In this document: positions 25,937-35,203 of the stretch, piece by piece
Layout: every line of letters begins with the position of its first letter
How positions within the stretch are numbered: position 1 is the stretch's first letter
Source of the DNA: Micromonospora sp. C95
GTDB lineage: Bacteria > Actinomycetota > Actinomycetes > Mycobacteriales > Micromonosporaceae
Assembly (NCBI RefSeq): GCF_018070465.1
Contig: NZ_JAGPXT010000014.1
Location: 1-64,000, forward strand
Length of the DNA stretch: 64,000 bases
Direction: 5' to 3'
Made by a program: the position numbers and the translations under genes
Notes under the pieces: generated by a model
The model's database searches: none
What the model saw: the letters and a program-made list of their open reading frames with translations, nothing else
What the model was told of the DNA's origin: nothing

Positions 25937-28393
25937 CTAGAGGTCGTCTTCGTCGTCGGACAGCCGTGTGGGTCTCCAACGTGGCTGCTGGCGGGGGGCT
26001 GCGGGCAGCGAACGGGGTTCGATGCCTCGTTGCTGTAGTTGCTGCCAGAGTGGTTCGAGGGCGGCAGCCGGGTCACGCAGGTACTCGCTGTCTCGGATGC
26101 GGATGAACTGCCAGCCAGCTCGGCGTAGTTCCCGCTCGCGGTGTAGTTCCTGCTGGGCCTGCTCAGGTTTTCGGTTCCGCGACGGTGTGTCGCACTCGAC
26201 GGCAAGCCGGCCGTTGTCGCCGATGACAACAAGGTCGATGGCGCGGTGGTCGACGGGGTAGTGCGGGACCGCGGCGTAGCCGCGGCGGCGCAGCTCCAGG
26301 AAGACGCGTTGCTGTAGCAGGCAGGAGAACGATTCATTACGGGTGTCGGGGGTGACGTCGTCGAGCTCAGGATCGACCGTGAGAGTCGCTGGCGGGTGGA
26401 GCATGTAGGTCAGCAGGGAGTGGCGGAGGTCGGTGGGGTTGAGGCTGGCCGGGGATACCGACGTGAACAGCCAGAGTTGGTCGCGGGCGCGACTGGCGGC
26501 AACGTTGTACCGACGCTGCTCGGTGCGGCCGGTGAGGGCCTTCTTGGCCTTGGTGACGACCATGGACAGCAGGATGATGTCGCGTTCGTCGCCCTGGAAA
26601 TCGGGTGGTTGGCCGACTCGAATTTCTCGGTGGCGTATGTCCGCCGGGTCGACGCGCTCGTAGAGCAGCTTTTCGAGGACGTGTGTCTGTTTGCCGCTCT
26701 GTAGCGCGATGATGCCGATGGTCTTGTTGCGGTATGCCGGGTCGCCGATGATCTTCTGGACGTGATCGATGATGGCGTGGGCTTCGACCTGATTGCGCAG
26801 GGTTGCCCTGTGCCCCTCCTCCACCGCGTCGTCGACGTGCACGACTCTGAGGGGGTCAAGTCGGTCGGCCCCGAATTGGCGGAGAGGGATGAGTCTGTTG
26901 TCGTAGAACTGTGCGGAGGACCATCCGATGATCTCGGGCATGCACCGGAAGTGTTCCGATAGTCGAACAACGTCGGAGAAGCGGGAGGCGAGAAGTTCGT
27001 AGAGGTTGGAGCTGGGAAGAAAGCCGTTGCGGAGGTTGAGTGGCATGTCGGCGAGGTGCCGGTCCAGGCTCTCTTGGACGGCCTCGGAATCGTTGTTGCG
27101 ATAGTTGGCGCCGGGTGCGCATTGCTTTTCGTCGCCGACGACGATGACTCGTGGTGCCAGCCATAGGAGGAAAAGGTTGTCGACGCTGGCTTGGCTAGCT
27201 TCATCGACGATGACCACGTCGAAGGCGTTCGGTTGCGGCGGGATGGTGTCGGTCACGGCCGACAGAGGCATGACCCAGGCGGGGACGGCCTGCTGGGCGT
27301 GCTTCATCGCCTCGAACGCTGCGGTGAGGTACCGGTCCTTGTTCCTGCCCTGCCCACGGCCGTAGGCGCCCATGTTGGTCTTGTAGGACTGCAGGGCTTG
27401 GCGCTGCCGTTCGGTCATGCGTTCCAGGCAGTGCTGCAGAGCCTGTTTGCCGGCTAGCTCTGTCGTGACGCGGTTGAGTTCCATCTCAATGTCGTCGATT
27501 TGCTGCTCGTGAATTTGCTCGGTGTCTGCGGGCCGAATGATCTGGTGGTAGGCCGCCGCGGCGCCCCAGGCCCATGCCGCTTCGATGTCGTTGAGGCGCT
27601 GTCCCCAGGTTGGATCGTCGAGGTTCTCGCTGACCTGACTGGCGAGGGTCGAGTGGGCGGCAGAAAGCCTCTGGAGCAGCTCTTCGCAGAGCTGTTGTGA
27701 GTCCTTGTCGTTCTTCGCTAGATCAAGTTGTCGGCGTGCTGCGGCGTATCGGTCGATGTCGCCGCGGCCGAGGGCGACGCTGAGATCGGCGACTTCGGGG
27801 GCGATTTCCGGGTTACGGCACCATGTTTGCAGCGTGTCGGTGAGCTCAGTCATGGCTTCAGATGCCTGTCGTGCTCTGATGATGGTCGTGCGGTTGTGGC
27901 CGACGCGGACGAGGAGATCCCAGTCTTCCGGGTTGCGAACTGCAAAGCGGATCCCGTGGCTGCGTAGGAGGCGCTCGACAGTGTCCCGGGCTGCGGCGAG
28001 CGTACGCAGGGCTGAGGCGTTGTGTGAGATGTCGTGGAGGTGCGCCACTCGACGGCGGAGCGGCCCGTAGAGGGTCGGGACTCCGACCTGCGCCCATGCT
28101 TCCAAGGCGGTGGTGACGGCTGCTTCTGCCTGAAGGAAGGTGGACAGCGCGGTCAGCTCTGAGACGGTGGCGGGCGGGGCGCCGTCAACCGTGCATTGTT
28201 GCAGCAGATCGGTGGCGTTGAGTTGGGCACGTGCGGGCAGGTAGCGGCGTAGGCGTCGGCCACCGGCCAGGTGTTTGCGCAGGCGCTTGGCTTGTCCGGC
28301 GAGGCGGCTGAGGTGGGCTGCGGTCAGAGGTGTGGCACCCAGGTCGATGTCGCACTCATTGAGCGCTGTCAGGGCACGCACGTGGGGCTCCAC
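25937..28393 (-). CDS. 5'-truncated SF1 helicase with C-terminal Vsr/DUF559-type endonuclease
   Basis: An 818-codon frame from GTG 28393. Helicase motif II (FDVVIVDEASQASVDNLF), motif III (VIVVGDEKQCAPGANY), LSEHFRCMPEIIGWS, QGDERDIILLSMV and RRYNVAASRARDQLWLFTSV (motif VI) are all present. The last ~130 residues form a restriction-like fold with AIDLVVIGDNGRLAVECD and RRAGWQFIRIRDSEY, as in Vsr/DUF559 nucleases. The Walker A motif and everything before it are missing. The same frame continues in homologous style to about 28415 and hits TAG at 28421-28423. This matches the C-terminal part of DUF4011-helicase-Vsr ('Hhe'-type) defence proteins, as I recall them. Without a P-loop it cannot be an active ATPase. 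Confidence 0.8.
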   Translation of the reverse strand: MEPHVRALTALNECDIDLGATPLTAAHLSRLAGQAKRLRKHLAGGRRLRRYLPARAQLNATDLLQQCTVDGAPPATVSELTALSTFLQAEAAVTTALEAWAQVGVPTLYGPLRRRVAHLHDISHNASALRTLAAARDTVERLLRSHGIRFAVRNPEDWDLLVRVGHNRTTIIRARQASEAMTELTDTLQTWCRNPEIAPEVADLSVALGRGDIDRYAAARRQLDLAKNDKDSQQLCEELLQRLSAAHSTLASQVSENLDDPTWGQRLNDIEAAWAWGAAAAYHQIIRPADTEQIHEQQIDDIEMELNRVTTELAGKQALQHCLERMTERQRQALQSYKTNMGAYGRGQGRNKDRYLTAAFEAMKHAQQAVPAWVMPLSAVTDTIPPQPNAFDVVIVDEASQASVDNLFLLWLAPRVIVVGDEKQCAPGANYRNNDSEAVQESLDRHLADMPLNLRNGFLPSSNLYELLASRFSDVVRLSEHFRCMPEIIGWSSAQFYDNRLIPLRQFGADRLDPLRVVHVDDAVEEGHRATLRNQVEAHAIIDHVQKIIGDPAYRNKTIGIIALQSGKQTHVLEKLLYERVDPADIRHREIRVGQPPDFQGDERDIILLSMVVTKAKKALTGRTEQRRYNVAASRARDQLWLFTSVSPASLNPTDLRHSLLTYMLHPPATLTVDPELDDVTPDTRNESFSCLLQQRVFLELRRRGYAAVPHYPVDHRAIDLVVIGDNGRLAVECDTPSRNRKPEQAQQELHRERELRRAGWQFIRIRDSEYLRDPAAALEPLWQQLQQRGIEPRSLPAAPRQQPRWRPTRLSDDEDDL

Positions 28394-28401
28394 ATCCCGC
28401 A

Positions 28402-29490
28402 GTTGTTCGGCGGATCTTCGCTATGTACCTCGCCAACAACGGCTACTTCGCCATCGCCGAGGCGCTCACCCGCGACGGCATCCCGTCACCGTCAGCCGCC
28501 GACCCCGCCCGCAACCCGCACCGCACCGGCGAGGGCTGGGCCAAGAGCGCGATCAAGAACATCCTGTCCAACCCCCGCTACACCGGCCGCCAAGTGTGGA
28601 ACAAACAGCGCAAGGACGAGGTACTCCTCGACGTCAACGACGTCGCCCTCGGCTACGAAACCCGCATGCGATGGAACGACAAGACCTCGTGGGTGTGGTC
28701 CGACACGATCGCCCACCCGCCGCTCGTCACCGTCAACGACTTCGAGCTAGTTCAGACGATCATGGCGGCCAGCGGGCGGGGCCGCACCGGCAACCGACAG
28801 CGGAGGGTATGCCGCCACTACCTTCTTCGCGGACTCATGCTCTGCGGGCTGTGTGGACGCAAAATGCAAAGCCACCAGGCCCACGAGATGGCCTACTACC
28901 GGTGCCGCTACCCCAACGAGTACGCCCTCGCCAACCACGTCCAGCACCCCCGCAACGTCTACGTCGCGGAACGAGACATCGTCCCCGCCCTCGACAACTG
29001 GCTGCTCACCGCGTTCACCCCGCACCGACTGACCGACACGATCCGCCGACTCCACGCCGCCCAACCCGACACCGGACCCAGCGTCATTGCCCCGGAAATC
29101 ACCGCCGCCAACAAGATCATCGCGACATGCGACGCCAAACTCCTCCAATACCGCGCCATCGCCGACGCCGGAGGCGACCCCGCCACCGTCGCCGCATGGA
29201 TGGCCGAGGTCAACGCCCAACGCGCCGCCGCCGTCACTCAACGCGACCAATCAGCAGCACAGGCACAAGCACCCCGACGCCTCACCGAGGACGACATCCG
29301 GCATCTCGTCGGCAGCCTCGACGACCTCCGCAACACCCTGCGGAACGCCCACCACCAGGACAAGAGCAACGTCTACCGCGCGCTGCGACTCGCCCTCACC
29401 TACAACCCCGGCCAAAACAAAATCAGCGTCGAGGCTAAGCCTGACGCTGATTACTGTGGGGTAACTGTACGTGTCCGAGGGGGGACTTGA
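28402..29490 (+). pseudogene. serine recombinase lacking its catalytic domain
   Basis: The sequence opens in mid-protein at about 28402 (VVRRIFAMYLANNGYFAIAE) and continues through the recombinase domain (AIKNILSNPRYTGRQVWNKQ), a zinc ribbon (LRGLMLCGLCGRKM with a later CRY) and a coiled-coil C-terminus. The first in-frame ATG is 28423, giving 355 aa. The N-terminal resolvase domain with the catalytic Ser (about 150 residues in this family) is absent, so it cannot recombine DNA. Its 5' end meets the 5' end of the divergent truncated helicase gene within about 10 bp. The stop (29488-29490) lies inside the adjacent tRNA-Leu gene. It probably belonged to the element that carried the island. Confidence 0.82.
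29471..29485 (+). repeat. candidate attR: 3' end of tRNA-Leu
   Basis: This is the second copy of the 15-bp direct repeat at 16601-16615. It covers the T-stem/acceptor 3' strand of tRNA-Leu(GAG) plus one base beyond its 3' end, and the terminal codons of the recombinase. Confidence 0.5.
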
Positions 29491-29555
29491 ACCCCCACGC
29501 CCTATACGGGCACTAGCACCTCAAGCTAGCGCGTCTGCCATTCCGCCACCCGGAC
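29472..29555 (-). tRNA. tRNA-Leu (anticodon GAG)
   Basis: Read on the reverse strand from 29555, the acceptor arm GTCCGGG pairs with CTCGGAC. The anticodon arm CTAGC-TTGAGGT-GCTAG gives anticodon GAG, followed by a long variable arm and a T-arm GGGGG-TTCAAGT-CCCCC. This is an 84-nt type II tRNA decoding CUC/CUU. CCA is not encoded. The 3' end faces the defence island and overlaps the recombinase stop. Confidence 0.93.
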
Positions 29556-29747
29556 CTGTCTGCCCAGCCTACCGTGTCAGCCTCGGTCATCTCATCACCC
29601 GTAGGCCGCCCGGTGGGCTGCACGGGGAGTTACTGTACACCCCGCAGGTGGATCATGCACATCGGCGTCGGGCTCGTCTGGTTGTCGTTGCAAGGGGGTC
29701 GCGGCAGGCCGTCGCCGGGTAGCGTCGAGGTGCCCGTACCCGGCAGC

Positions 29748-32318
29748 ATGGGCCTCGTGCCCCATGCTTCCCCCCTGGCCGTCGCTCAGCAACGGGCTCT
29801 CGCGCTGCGTGGTGCGGGTAACCTCGCCGCCGCCCGTGACCTGCTGGTCGACGCGGTCGAGTCCACTCGGCCGCCGTTCAGCAGAGATCATCCGGACGTG
29901 CTCAGCACCGCTCACCTGCTGGCCAGGCTGCATCGGGAGGCGGATGATCCGAGCGCCGCCCGGCGGGTGTTGGAGGAGGCGTTCGCCGCCGGGGAGCGTC
30001 GCTGGCCGCATGCCGACCCGCTGATGCTGGCGTTGGCCTTCGAGCTGGGGTCCGTCGCGGACGAGTTGGGCAATCGCCACGAGGCGCGCCGGAACTACAC
30101 CCGCGTGGCCGCCGCCGGCCCCGCCGTGCTCGGCGTCGACCATCCGGCGGTACGCACGGCGCGGGAGTATCTCGGCGATGCCGCTCCCGCCCCCCAGCCC
30201 GCGGTCCCGGCAGCCGCTCACCCTGGCCCGGCGGGCCGGAGCGCGTTGGACGAACCGACGGTGTCCCTGGCTGCGCTCTCCACGCTGTGGAAGCCGCACG
30301 ACGCGGCCACGGCAGCACCGTTTTCGCCCGCCACGCCGGCCATAGATCACCCGACCTCCGGCGGCCCTGGAGTGGCAACGGTTCCGCTGGCTCCCAGCTC
30401 ACCACCCGGGCCCGCCGTACCGGCGCCGCCGGCGGTGATCCGGCCACCGCAGATCTCGGCCGGTGCGGGGGCAACCAACCCACCGCAGATCCCGCCGCCG
30501 CCCACCGCACCACCGGCCGGGACGCCGCAGATCCCGCCGCCGCCCGTCACGCCGCCTGCCGTACCACCGGTGGTGGCACCGCAGGATTCACGGGCCGCCT
30601 CACCGTCACCTGCCGCACCGCCCGGTCCAGCGGTGTCACCGCCATCAGTTTCAGCGTTGTCCCCCGCAACACATGTTCCGCCACCGCCGGTGGTGCCGCA
30701 GGCACGGACGGCCTTTCACGATCAGTCGGGCGGTCCGGTCGCGCCTGCGGTGGACCCGTCCCGGTCGGCTGTGGCACCGGCCGCGCCGGTGGTGCCGCCG
30801 GTTTCGGCTGCGGCCGTGTCCAGTCTTCCCGGCGGCGTGCCGGTCCCGTCGCACAGCGCACCGTCGGTCGCACCGCCCGGCCGGCCGCCGGCCGGAAGGG
30901 CTTCGCGTGAGCGGGTCGAGGACGACGAACCGACCGGCGTGGTGCGGTCCGTCGGGTCGACCGCTGCCGAGGCCGTCTCCACCGGGCATCCCGAGTGGGC
31001 GCAGCCCACCATCCAGGTCCAGCAGATCGGGCCGCTGCTGGAGGAGGAGGTACGGGCCGGCCGTACGCCTGACGTGCCGGCCTCGGCGGATGGCGCTGCC
31101 TCACCGGTGAGTGGGTCCGCGGCCTGGTCATCTGCGGGCACCAGCCGGCCGGCTGAGGAGCAGCCGGTCAGTGCCCCGCCCGGATCGGCCTGGTCGGTCA
31201 GTGCGCCGCCAGCGCCGGGACCGCCCGCCGAGGCACCCTGGGGTCAGACCCAACCCGTAAGTGCGCCGCCAGTCAGCGCACCACCGATCAGCGGACCACC
31301 GATCAGCGCACCTCCCGTGAGCGCACCGCCGATCAGCGGACCACCGATCAGCACACCTCCCGTGAGCGCACCAACGATCAGCGCGCCGCCGATCAGCGCG
31401 CCGCCGGGTTCGCCCGTGCCTCCGCAGGGCACCGCACCGGCCAGCCCGCATGACCTGAGCGCACCGCTGCCGCAACCCGGCCCCACCAGTGCACCACCCG
31501 GCTGGATACCGCCCGACGGCGCAACCGGTCACCGGCCGCCAGCCGGATATCCGCCGCCCGCCAGCGGAGCAGCCGGTGGGCCGGGTGGCTACCCGCCGAC
31601 CGGCGGAGCCGCCCATCCCGGACCACCGCCGTACGGTCCGGTGAGCGGTGTCGGCTCGTACGAGGGCCCGGGTGGATCCAACCCGTACGGGCCGGGGGGC
31701 GCCGCGCAGCGGCATGATCAACAGCTGCCGGGTACGGGTGCCCAGCCGTACGGCTCACCGGCCTATCCGCAGCCCGGCGGTCACGGCGCACCGCCGCCCT
31801 ATCCGGGGCCGGCCGCGTCACCGGCCTGGGGTCATTCCGGTGCCCGGCTTGCGGGTAGCCCCCTGCCCTACCAGGGGCCGTTGGCGATGCCGAGCGGCGA
31901 GCCCACGCCCGGGCGCAACCGGGTGGCGATTGTGGTGGCGGTGGTGGCGGTCCTGGTGGCCCTGGCCGCCGTGATCGGGTTGGGTCTGCTGGTCCTGGAC
32001 CGGCGGGCCACACCGCCGACCGGACCGACGACTCCGTCGCCCGGTTCGGTGGGCCCGCCGCCGGGGAACCTGACGATGCGCGACGACACCACGACGATCA
32101 CGTTGACCTGGACGGACCCGTCGGACGGGCTGGTGCCGTTCATGGTGGCCGGTGGGCGGACCGGGCAGTCGCTGGGCATGATGGCCACGGTGGACCCGGG
32201 TCGGACCAGCTACACGGTCAACGGGCTGAGTACCCGGGTGAACTACTGTTTCGCGGTGCTCGCGGTCTACGACACCGACCAGTTCGCCACCTCCGACCAG
32301 GTGTGCACGTCGCGGTAG
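29748..32318 (+). CDS. TPR protein with Pro-rich linker, one membrane helix and C-terminal FN3-like domain
   Basis: An 856-aa protein from ATG 29748 (GTG 29757 is also possible). Residues 10-155 are TPR-like (LALRGAGNLAAARDLLVDAV, then PDVLSTAHLLARLHREADD). Residues 160-715 are a very long Pro/Ala/Gly/Ser-rich disordered stretch with short repeats. One transmembrane helix lies near 722-745 (VAIVVAVVAVLVALAAVIGL). The last 90 residues form an FN3-like domain (TTITLTWTDPSDGL, TSYTVNGLSTRVNYCFAV). The topology therefore puts the TPRs in the cytoplasm and the FN3 outside. It precedes, with a 241-bp gap, the FN3-MoxR-DUF58-transglutaminase genes and probably belongs with that envelope cluster. Its molecular job is unknown. 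Confidence 0.75.
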   Translation: MGLVPHASPLAVAQQRALALRGAGNLAAARDLLVDAVESTRPPFSRDHPDVLSTAHLLARLHREADDPSAARRVLEEAFAAGERRWPHADPLMLALAFELGSVADELGNRHEARRNYTRVAAAGPAVLGVDHPAVRTAREYLGDAAPAPQPAVPAAAHPGPAGRSALDEPTVSLAALSTLWKPHDAATAAPFSPATPAIDHPTSGGPGVATVPLAPSSPPGPAVPAPPAVIRPPQISAGAGATNPPQIPPPPTAPPAGTPQIPPPPVTPPAVPPVVAPQDSRAASPSPAAPPGPAVSPPSVSALSPATHVPPPPVVPQARTAFHDQSGGPVAPAVDPSRSAVAPAAPVVPPVSAAAVSSLPGGVPVPSHSAPSVAPPGRPPAGRASRERVEDDEPTGVVRSVGSTAAEAVSTGHPEWAQPTIQVQQIGPLLEEEVRAGRTPDVPASADGAASPVSGSAAWSSAGTSRPAEEQPVSAPPGSAWSVSAPPAPGPPAEAPWGQTQPVSAPPVSAPPISGPPISAPPVSAPPISGPPISTPPVSAPTISAPPISAPPGSPVPPQGTAPASPHDLSAPLPQPGPTSAPPGWIPPDGATGHRPPAGYPPPASGAAGGPGGYPPTGGAAHPGPPPYGPVSGVGSYEGPGGSNPYGPGGAAQRHDQQLPGTGAQPYGSPAYPQPGGHGAPPPYPGPAASPAWGHSGARLAGSPLPYQGPLAMPSGEPTPGRNRVAIVVAVVAVLVALAAVIGLGLLVLDRRATPPTGPTTPSPGSVGPPPGNLTMRDDTTTITLTWTDPSDGLVPFMVAGGRTGQSLGMMATVDPGRTSYTVNGLSTRVNYCFAVLAVYDTDQFATSDQVCTSR
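31255..31410 (+). repeat. short tandem repeats coding (V/I)S(A/G)PP
   Basis: About ten imperfect copies of a 15-nt unit encode pentapeptides of the form I/V-S-A/G-P-P inside the Pro-rich linker of the TPR protein. Longer blocks of 30-45 nt are repeated almost exactly, as expected from slippage. Confidence 0.7.
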
Positions 32319-32559
32319 GCCGACCCGACCGGCTGAGGGGCGGGTGACCGGTCCCGGTCGGATCGGCCACCGAGCCGTGAAGGGAGCAAGTCGACAGTCG
32401 TGGCGGGACACGCCGACGACACGCCACGCTGGGTGTCCACCGGCAGACGGTGTGGGTTCCCGGCGTCCGCAGCGTGACCATATGATGGCTCCCGGCTCAG
32501 GGGAGGGGTCGCCGCAACGGGGGCGCCACCTGCCGAGACGACACGGGAGGCTGCCGGCT

Positions 32560-35178
32560 GTGGCAAGCATCGACGAGGCCGTTCCGACCCGCACCCCACG
32601 ATCCCGGTCCCGGGTACGCGGTGGTCTGGTCACCGTGGGTACGGTGCTGGCGCTGCTGGCGGCGATGGGGCTGACCGTGCTCGGGCTGGGTTCGGCGGAC
32701 AACGCGGTGGCCAACTACGACGCGAGTTCATGGTTGTGGAGCGCCGCGCGCAGCGAGTTGGCGCGGGTCAACGGGGTCACCGCCCGGGTCGACACCCGCA
32801 TGGAGGTGCCGGCGGCGCGGCGGCATCCGATGCAGGTGACGCAGACGGACCGGCTGCTGGTGCTGCGGGATCTGAACACCGGTCAGATAAGCGCGCTGGA
32901 CCTGGCGACGTTGCAGATCACCGCGACCACGCCGACCACTCCCGGGCTCGGGGTGAGTGTGGCGTTGCACGAGGACGCGGCGTTCGTGGTGGACGCGGTG
33001 CAGGGTGTGGTGCGGCAGTTGGATCCGCGGTCGCTGGCCCCGGTGGGCGAGCCGGTGCGCTATCCGCCGGGGATCACCGGCGGCGCGTTCGACGGCGAGG
33101 GTCGTCTGTGGGTGGCGGTGCCGGCGGAGGGCACGGTCTCGGCGATCACTCCGGCGGTGCTGCCGTCGGAGGCGGCGGACTCGCCGGTGGGTCAACCGCG
33201 GGTGCAGTCGTACGACGTGGCGGAGGCCAGCCACGAGTTGGTGGTCTCCACGTTGGACGCCGGGGTGGCGGTGCTGGACCGCACGGCCGGGGCGCTGGTG
33301 ACCGTCGTGGACGGTACGACCCGACGCACGGCGTTGGCGTCGACGTTGACCGGGCCCGGCATCCTGCCGGTGCGGACCAGCGGGCCGGTGGTGCCGGTGA
33401 CGGTGCCGGGGCAGCGGCGGGTGCACGCGATCGGCGACGGCGGTGAGGTGCGGTCGTTCACGGTGCCGGGTGACGGTGATCGGCTCGGCCCGGCGGTGGC
33501 CTGGGCCGGGCGGTTCTACTGCGCGGACGAGGCGGCGGGCACGGTGTACGCGTTCGACGCGACGGGCCAGCTGACCGACACGATCCGGGGCCGCTGGGGT
33601 GGCCCGCTGGAGCTGGAGGTGCGGGAGAACTACCTGTTCATCAACGCGCCGGAGGCGGCGACCGCGCGGGTGGTCGACGATTCGCACCAGGTGCGGGAGG
33701 TCGACAAGTACGCCAACGACGTGCTCGGTGGCGATCCGCCGCCGGAGCCTCCGCCGCCACCTCCGCCGCCGAAGAAGCCTCAGGTGAGCAAGCCGGGTGC
33801 GCCGCGCAACGTGACGGCGGCGGCGGGCGACGCGCGGGCCAGGGTGAGTTGGCGGCCGGCGGCGGCCAACGGTGCCGAGATCATCCGGTACGTGGTGGAG
33901 GGTGCCGGGCAGCGGTTGGAGGTCGGCGCGAACCAGCGGTCGGTGGAGGTCACCGAGCTGACCAACGGTGAGACGTACCGCTTCTCGGTGCACGCGGTGA
34001 ACGCGAAGGGCGCGGGTCCGGCCCGGAACAGCAACCCGGTGACGCCGACCGCGGAGGTGCCGGACGCGCCGACCGAGGTGACCGCCGAGGCACGGGCGGA
34101 CGGCACGGTGGCGGTGACGTGGCCGGAGGCGAACGGGCAGGGCAACACGATCGCCCGGTACGCGGTGTCGGCGACCTCGGCGGGCACGAACGCTCCGGTC
34201 GGTGAGGCGACCGGCACCGAGCTGGTGGTGAAGGCCGGCGAGCTGGAGTACGGCACGCAGTACGCGTTCACCGTCGTGTCGGTGAACGACAAGGGCGCGG
34301 CGTCGGAGGCGTCGCCGGTGAGCAACACGGTGGTGCCGTTCACGGCTCCCGGTGAGCCGCTGGAGTTGCGGGCGAGCACGGTGGCCGACCAGCCGGGAAC
34401 GGTGGCGGTGCAGTGGTCACCGGCGGTGGCCAACGGCCGGCCGGTGACCGGTTACGTGGTCGAGGTGGGTGACAAGCGCAGCGAGGTCACCGACACCCGG
34501 GCTACGGTGGGCGGGCTCGGTGACGGGCAGAACGTCACGGTGCGGGTCCGGGCGGTGAACGAGGCCGGCGAGGGTGCGCAGGCGACGACGACGGCGCGTA
34601 CGGTGGCCGTGCCTCGGGTGACGGTGACCGGTTCGTCGGCGACCGCGACGGCGGCGACGGTGACGTTCACCGTGGACGCCGGTGGCGGTCAGGCCAGTTG
34701 TACGCTGTCCCGGTCGGGTCAGCCGGCGAAGAGTGGCCCGTGTTCGAGCATCACGATGAGCGGGTTGGCGCCCGGCACCAGCTACACGTTCACGGTGACG
34801 GCGACCAACGCCGCCGGCAGCGGCACCGCCACCAGAGCGCAGCAGACCGACGCCCTGTTCGGCGTCGCCACCTGTAACAACGGTCCCGACGGTGACCAGC
34901 GCACCTACTGCGACCGGGACCGGGACGGCCGCAACGGCAACGAGATCTTCTCGGTGCCCCGGCAGGACAACGATCGCCAGGAGGGCTGGGCGAAGCCGGG
35001 CACCCGGTTGAAGGCGTACTGCAAGGTGCGGGGCGCGGACATCGACTCCTGGATCTACAACGACCACAAGCAGAGCACCTGGTGGGTGCAGGTCGAGTAC
35101 AGCGGACGGAACTACATCCCCTGGGCCTGGCTCAACCTGGAGGGCGGGGACGACATCAACGTCCTGCCCACCTGCTGA
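32560..35178 (+). CDS. membrane-anchored protein with beta-propeller-like region and FN3 repeats
   Basis: An 872-aa protein. I chose GTG at 32560, with CGGGAGG about 11 nt upstream, because a basic stretch and a transmembrane helix follow (VRGGLVTVGTVLALLAAMGL). Residues 70-395 hold repeated short strands ending in D-x-G or similar turns (LLVLRDLNTGQISALDLATL), suggesting a propeller. A PPPEPPPPPPPPKKP hinge follows, then about four FN3 domains (ARVSWRPAAANGAEIIRYVV, then VAVTWPEANGQGNTIARYAV, and so on). The last ~90 residues have several Cys and a Trp-rich ending. The protein faces outward. It is the first of four closely spaced genes and may bind wall or envelope components. Confidence 0.78.
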   Translation: MASIDEAVPTRTPRSRSRVRGGLVTVGTVLALLAAMGLTVLGLGSADNAVANYDASSWLWSAARSELARVNGVTARVDTRMEVPAARRHPMQVTQTDRLLVLRDLNTGQISALDLATLQITATTPTTPGLGVSVALHEDAAFVVDAVQGVVRQLDPRSLAPVGEPVRYPPGITGGAFDGEGRLWVAVPAEGTVSAITPAVLPSEAADSPVGQPRVQSYDVAEASHELVVSTLDAGVAVLDRTAGALVTVVDGTTRRTALASTLTGPGILPVRTSGPVVPVTVPGQRRVHAIGDGGEVRSFTVPGDGDRLGPAVAWAGRFYCADEAAGTVYAFDATGQLTDTIRGRWGGPLELEVRENYLFINAPEAATARVVDDSHQVREVDKYANDVLGGDPPPEPPPPPPPPKKPQVSKPGAPRNVTAAAGDARARVSWRPAAANGAEIIRYVVEGAGQRLEVGANQRSVEVTELTNGETYRFSVHAVNAKGAGPARNSNPVTPTAEVPDAPTEVTAEARADGTVAVTWPEANGQGNTIARYAVSATSAGTNAPVGEATGTELVVKAGELEYGTQYAFTVVSVNDKGAASEASPVSNTVVPFTAPGEPLELRASTVADQPGTVAVQWSPAVANGRPVTGYVVEVGDKRSEVTDTRATVGGLGDGQNVTVRVRAVNEAGEGAQATTTARTVAVPRVTVTGSSATATAATVTFTVDAGGGQASCTLSRSGQPAKSGPCSSITMSGLAPGTSYTFTVTATNAAGSGTATRAQQTDALFGVATCNNGPDGDQRTYCDRDRDGRNGNEIFSVPRQDNDRQEGWAKPGTRLKAYCKVRGADIDSWIYNDHKQSTWWVQVEYSGRNYIPWAWLNLEGGDDINVLPTC

Positions 35179-35203
35179 TCCAACCCGGGCGAGGAGCACC
35201 ACC

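Noticed and set aside
17046..29490. CRISPR array expected near a CARF protein
   Set aside because: No set of regularly spaced 25-40-bp repeats was found anywhere in the window.
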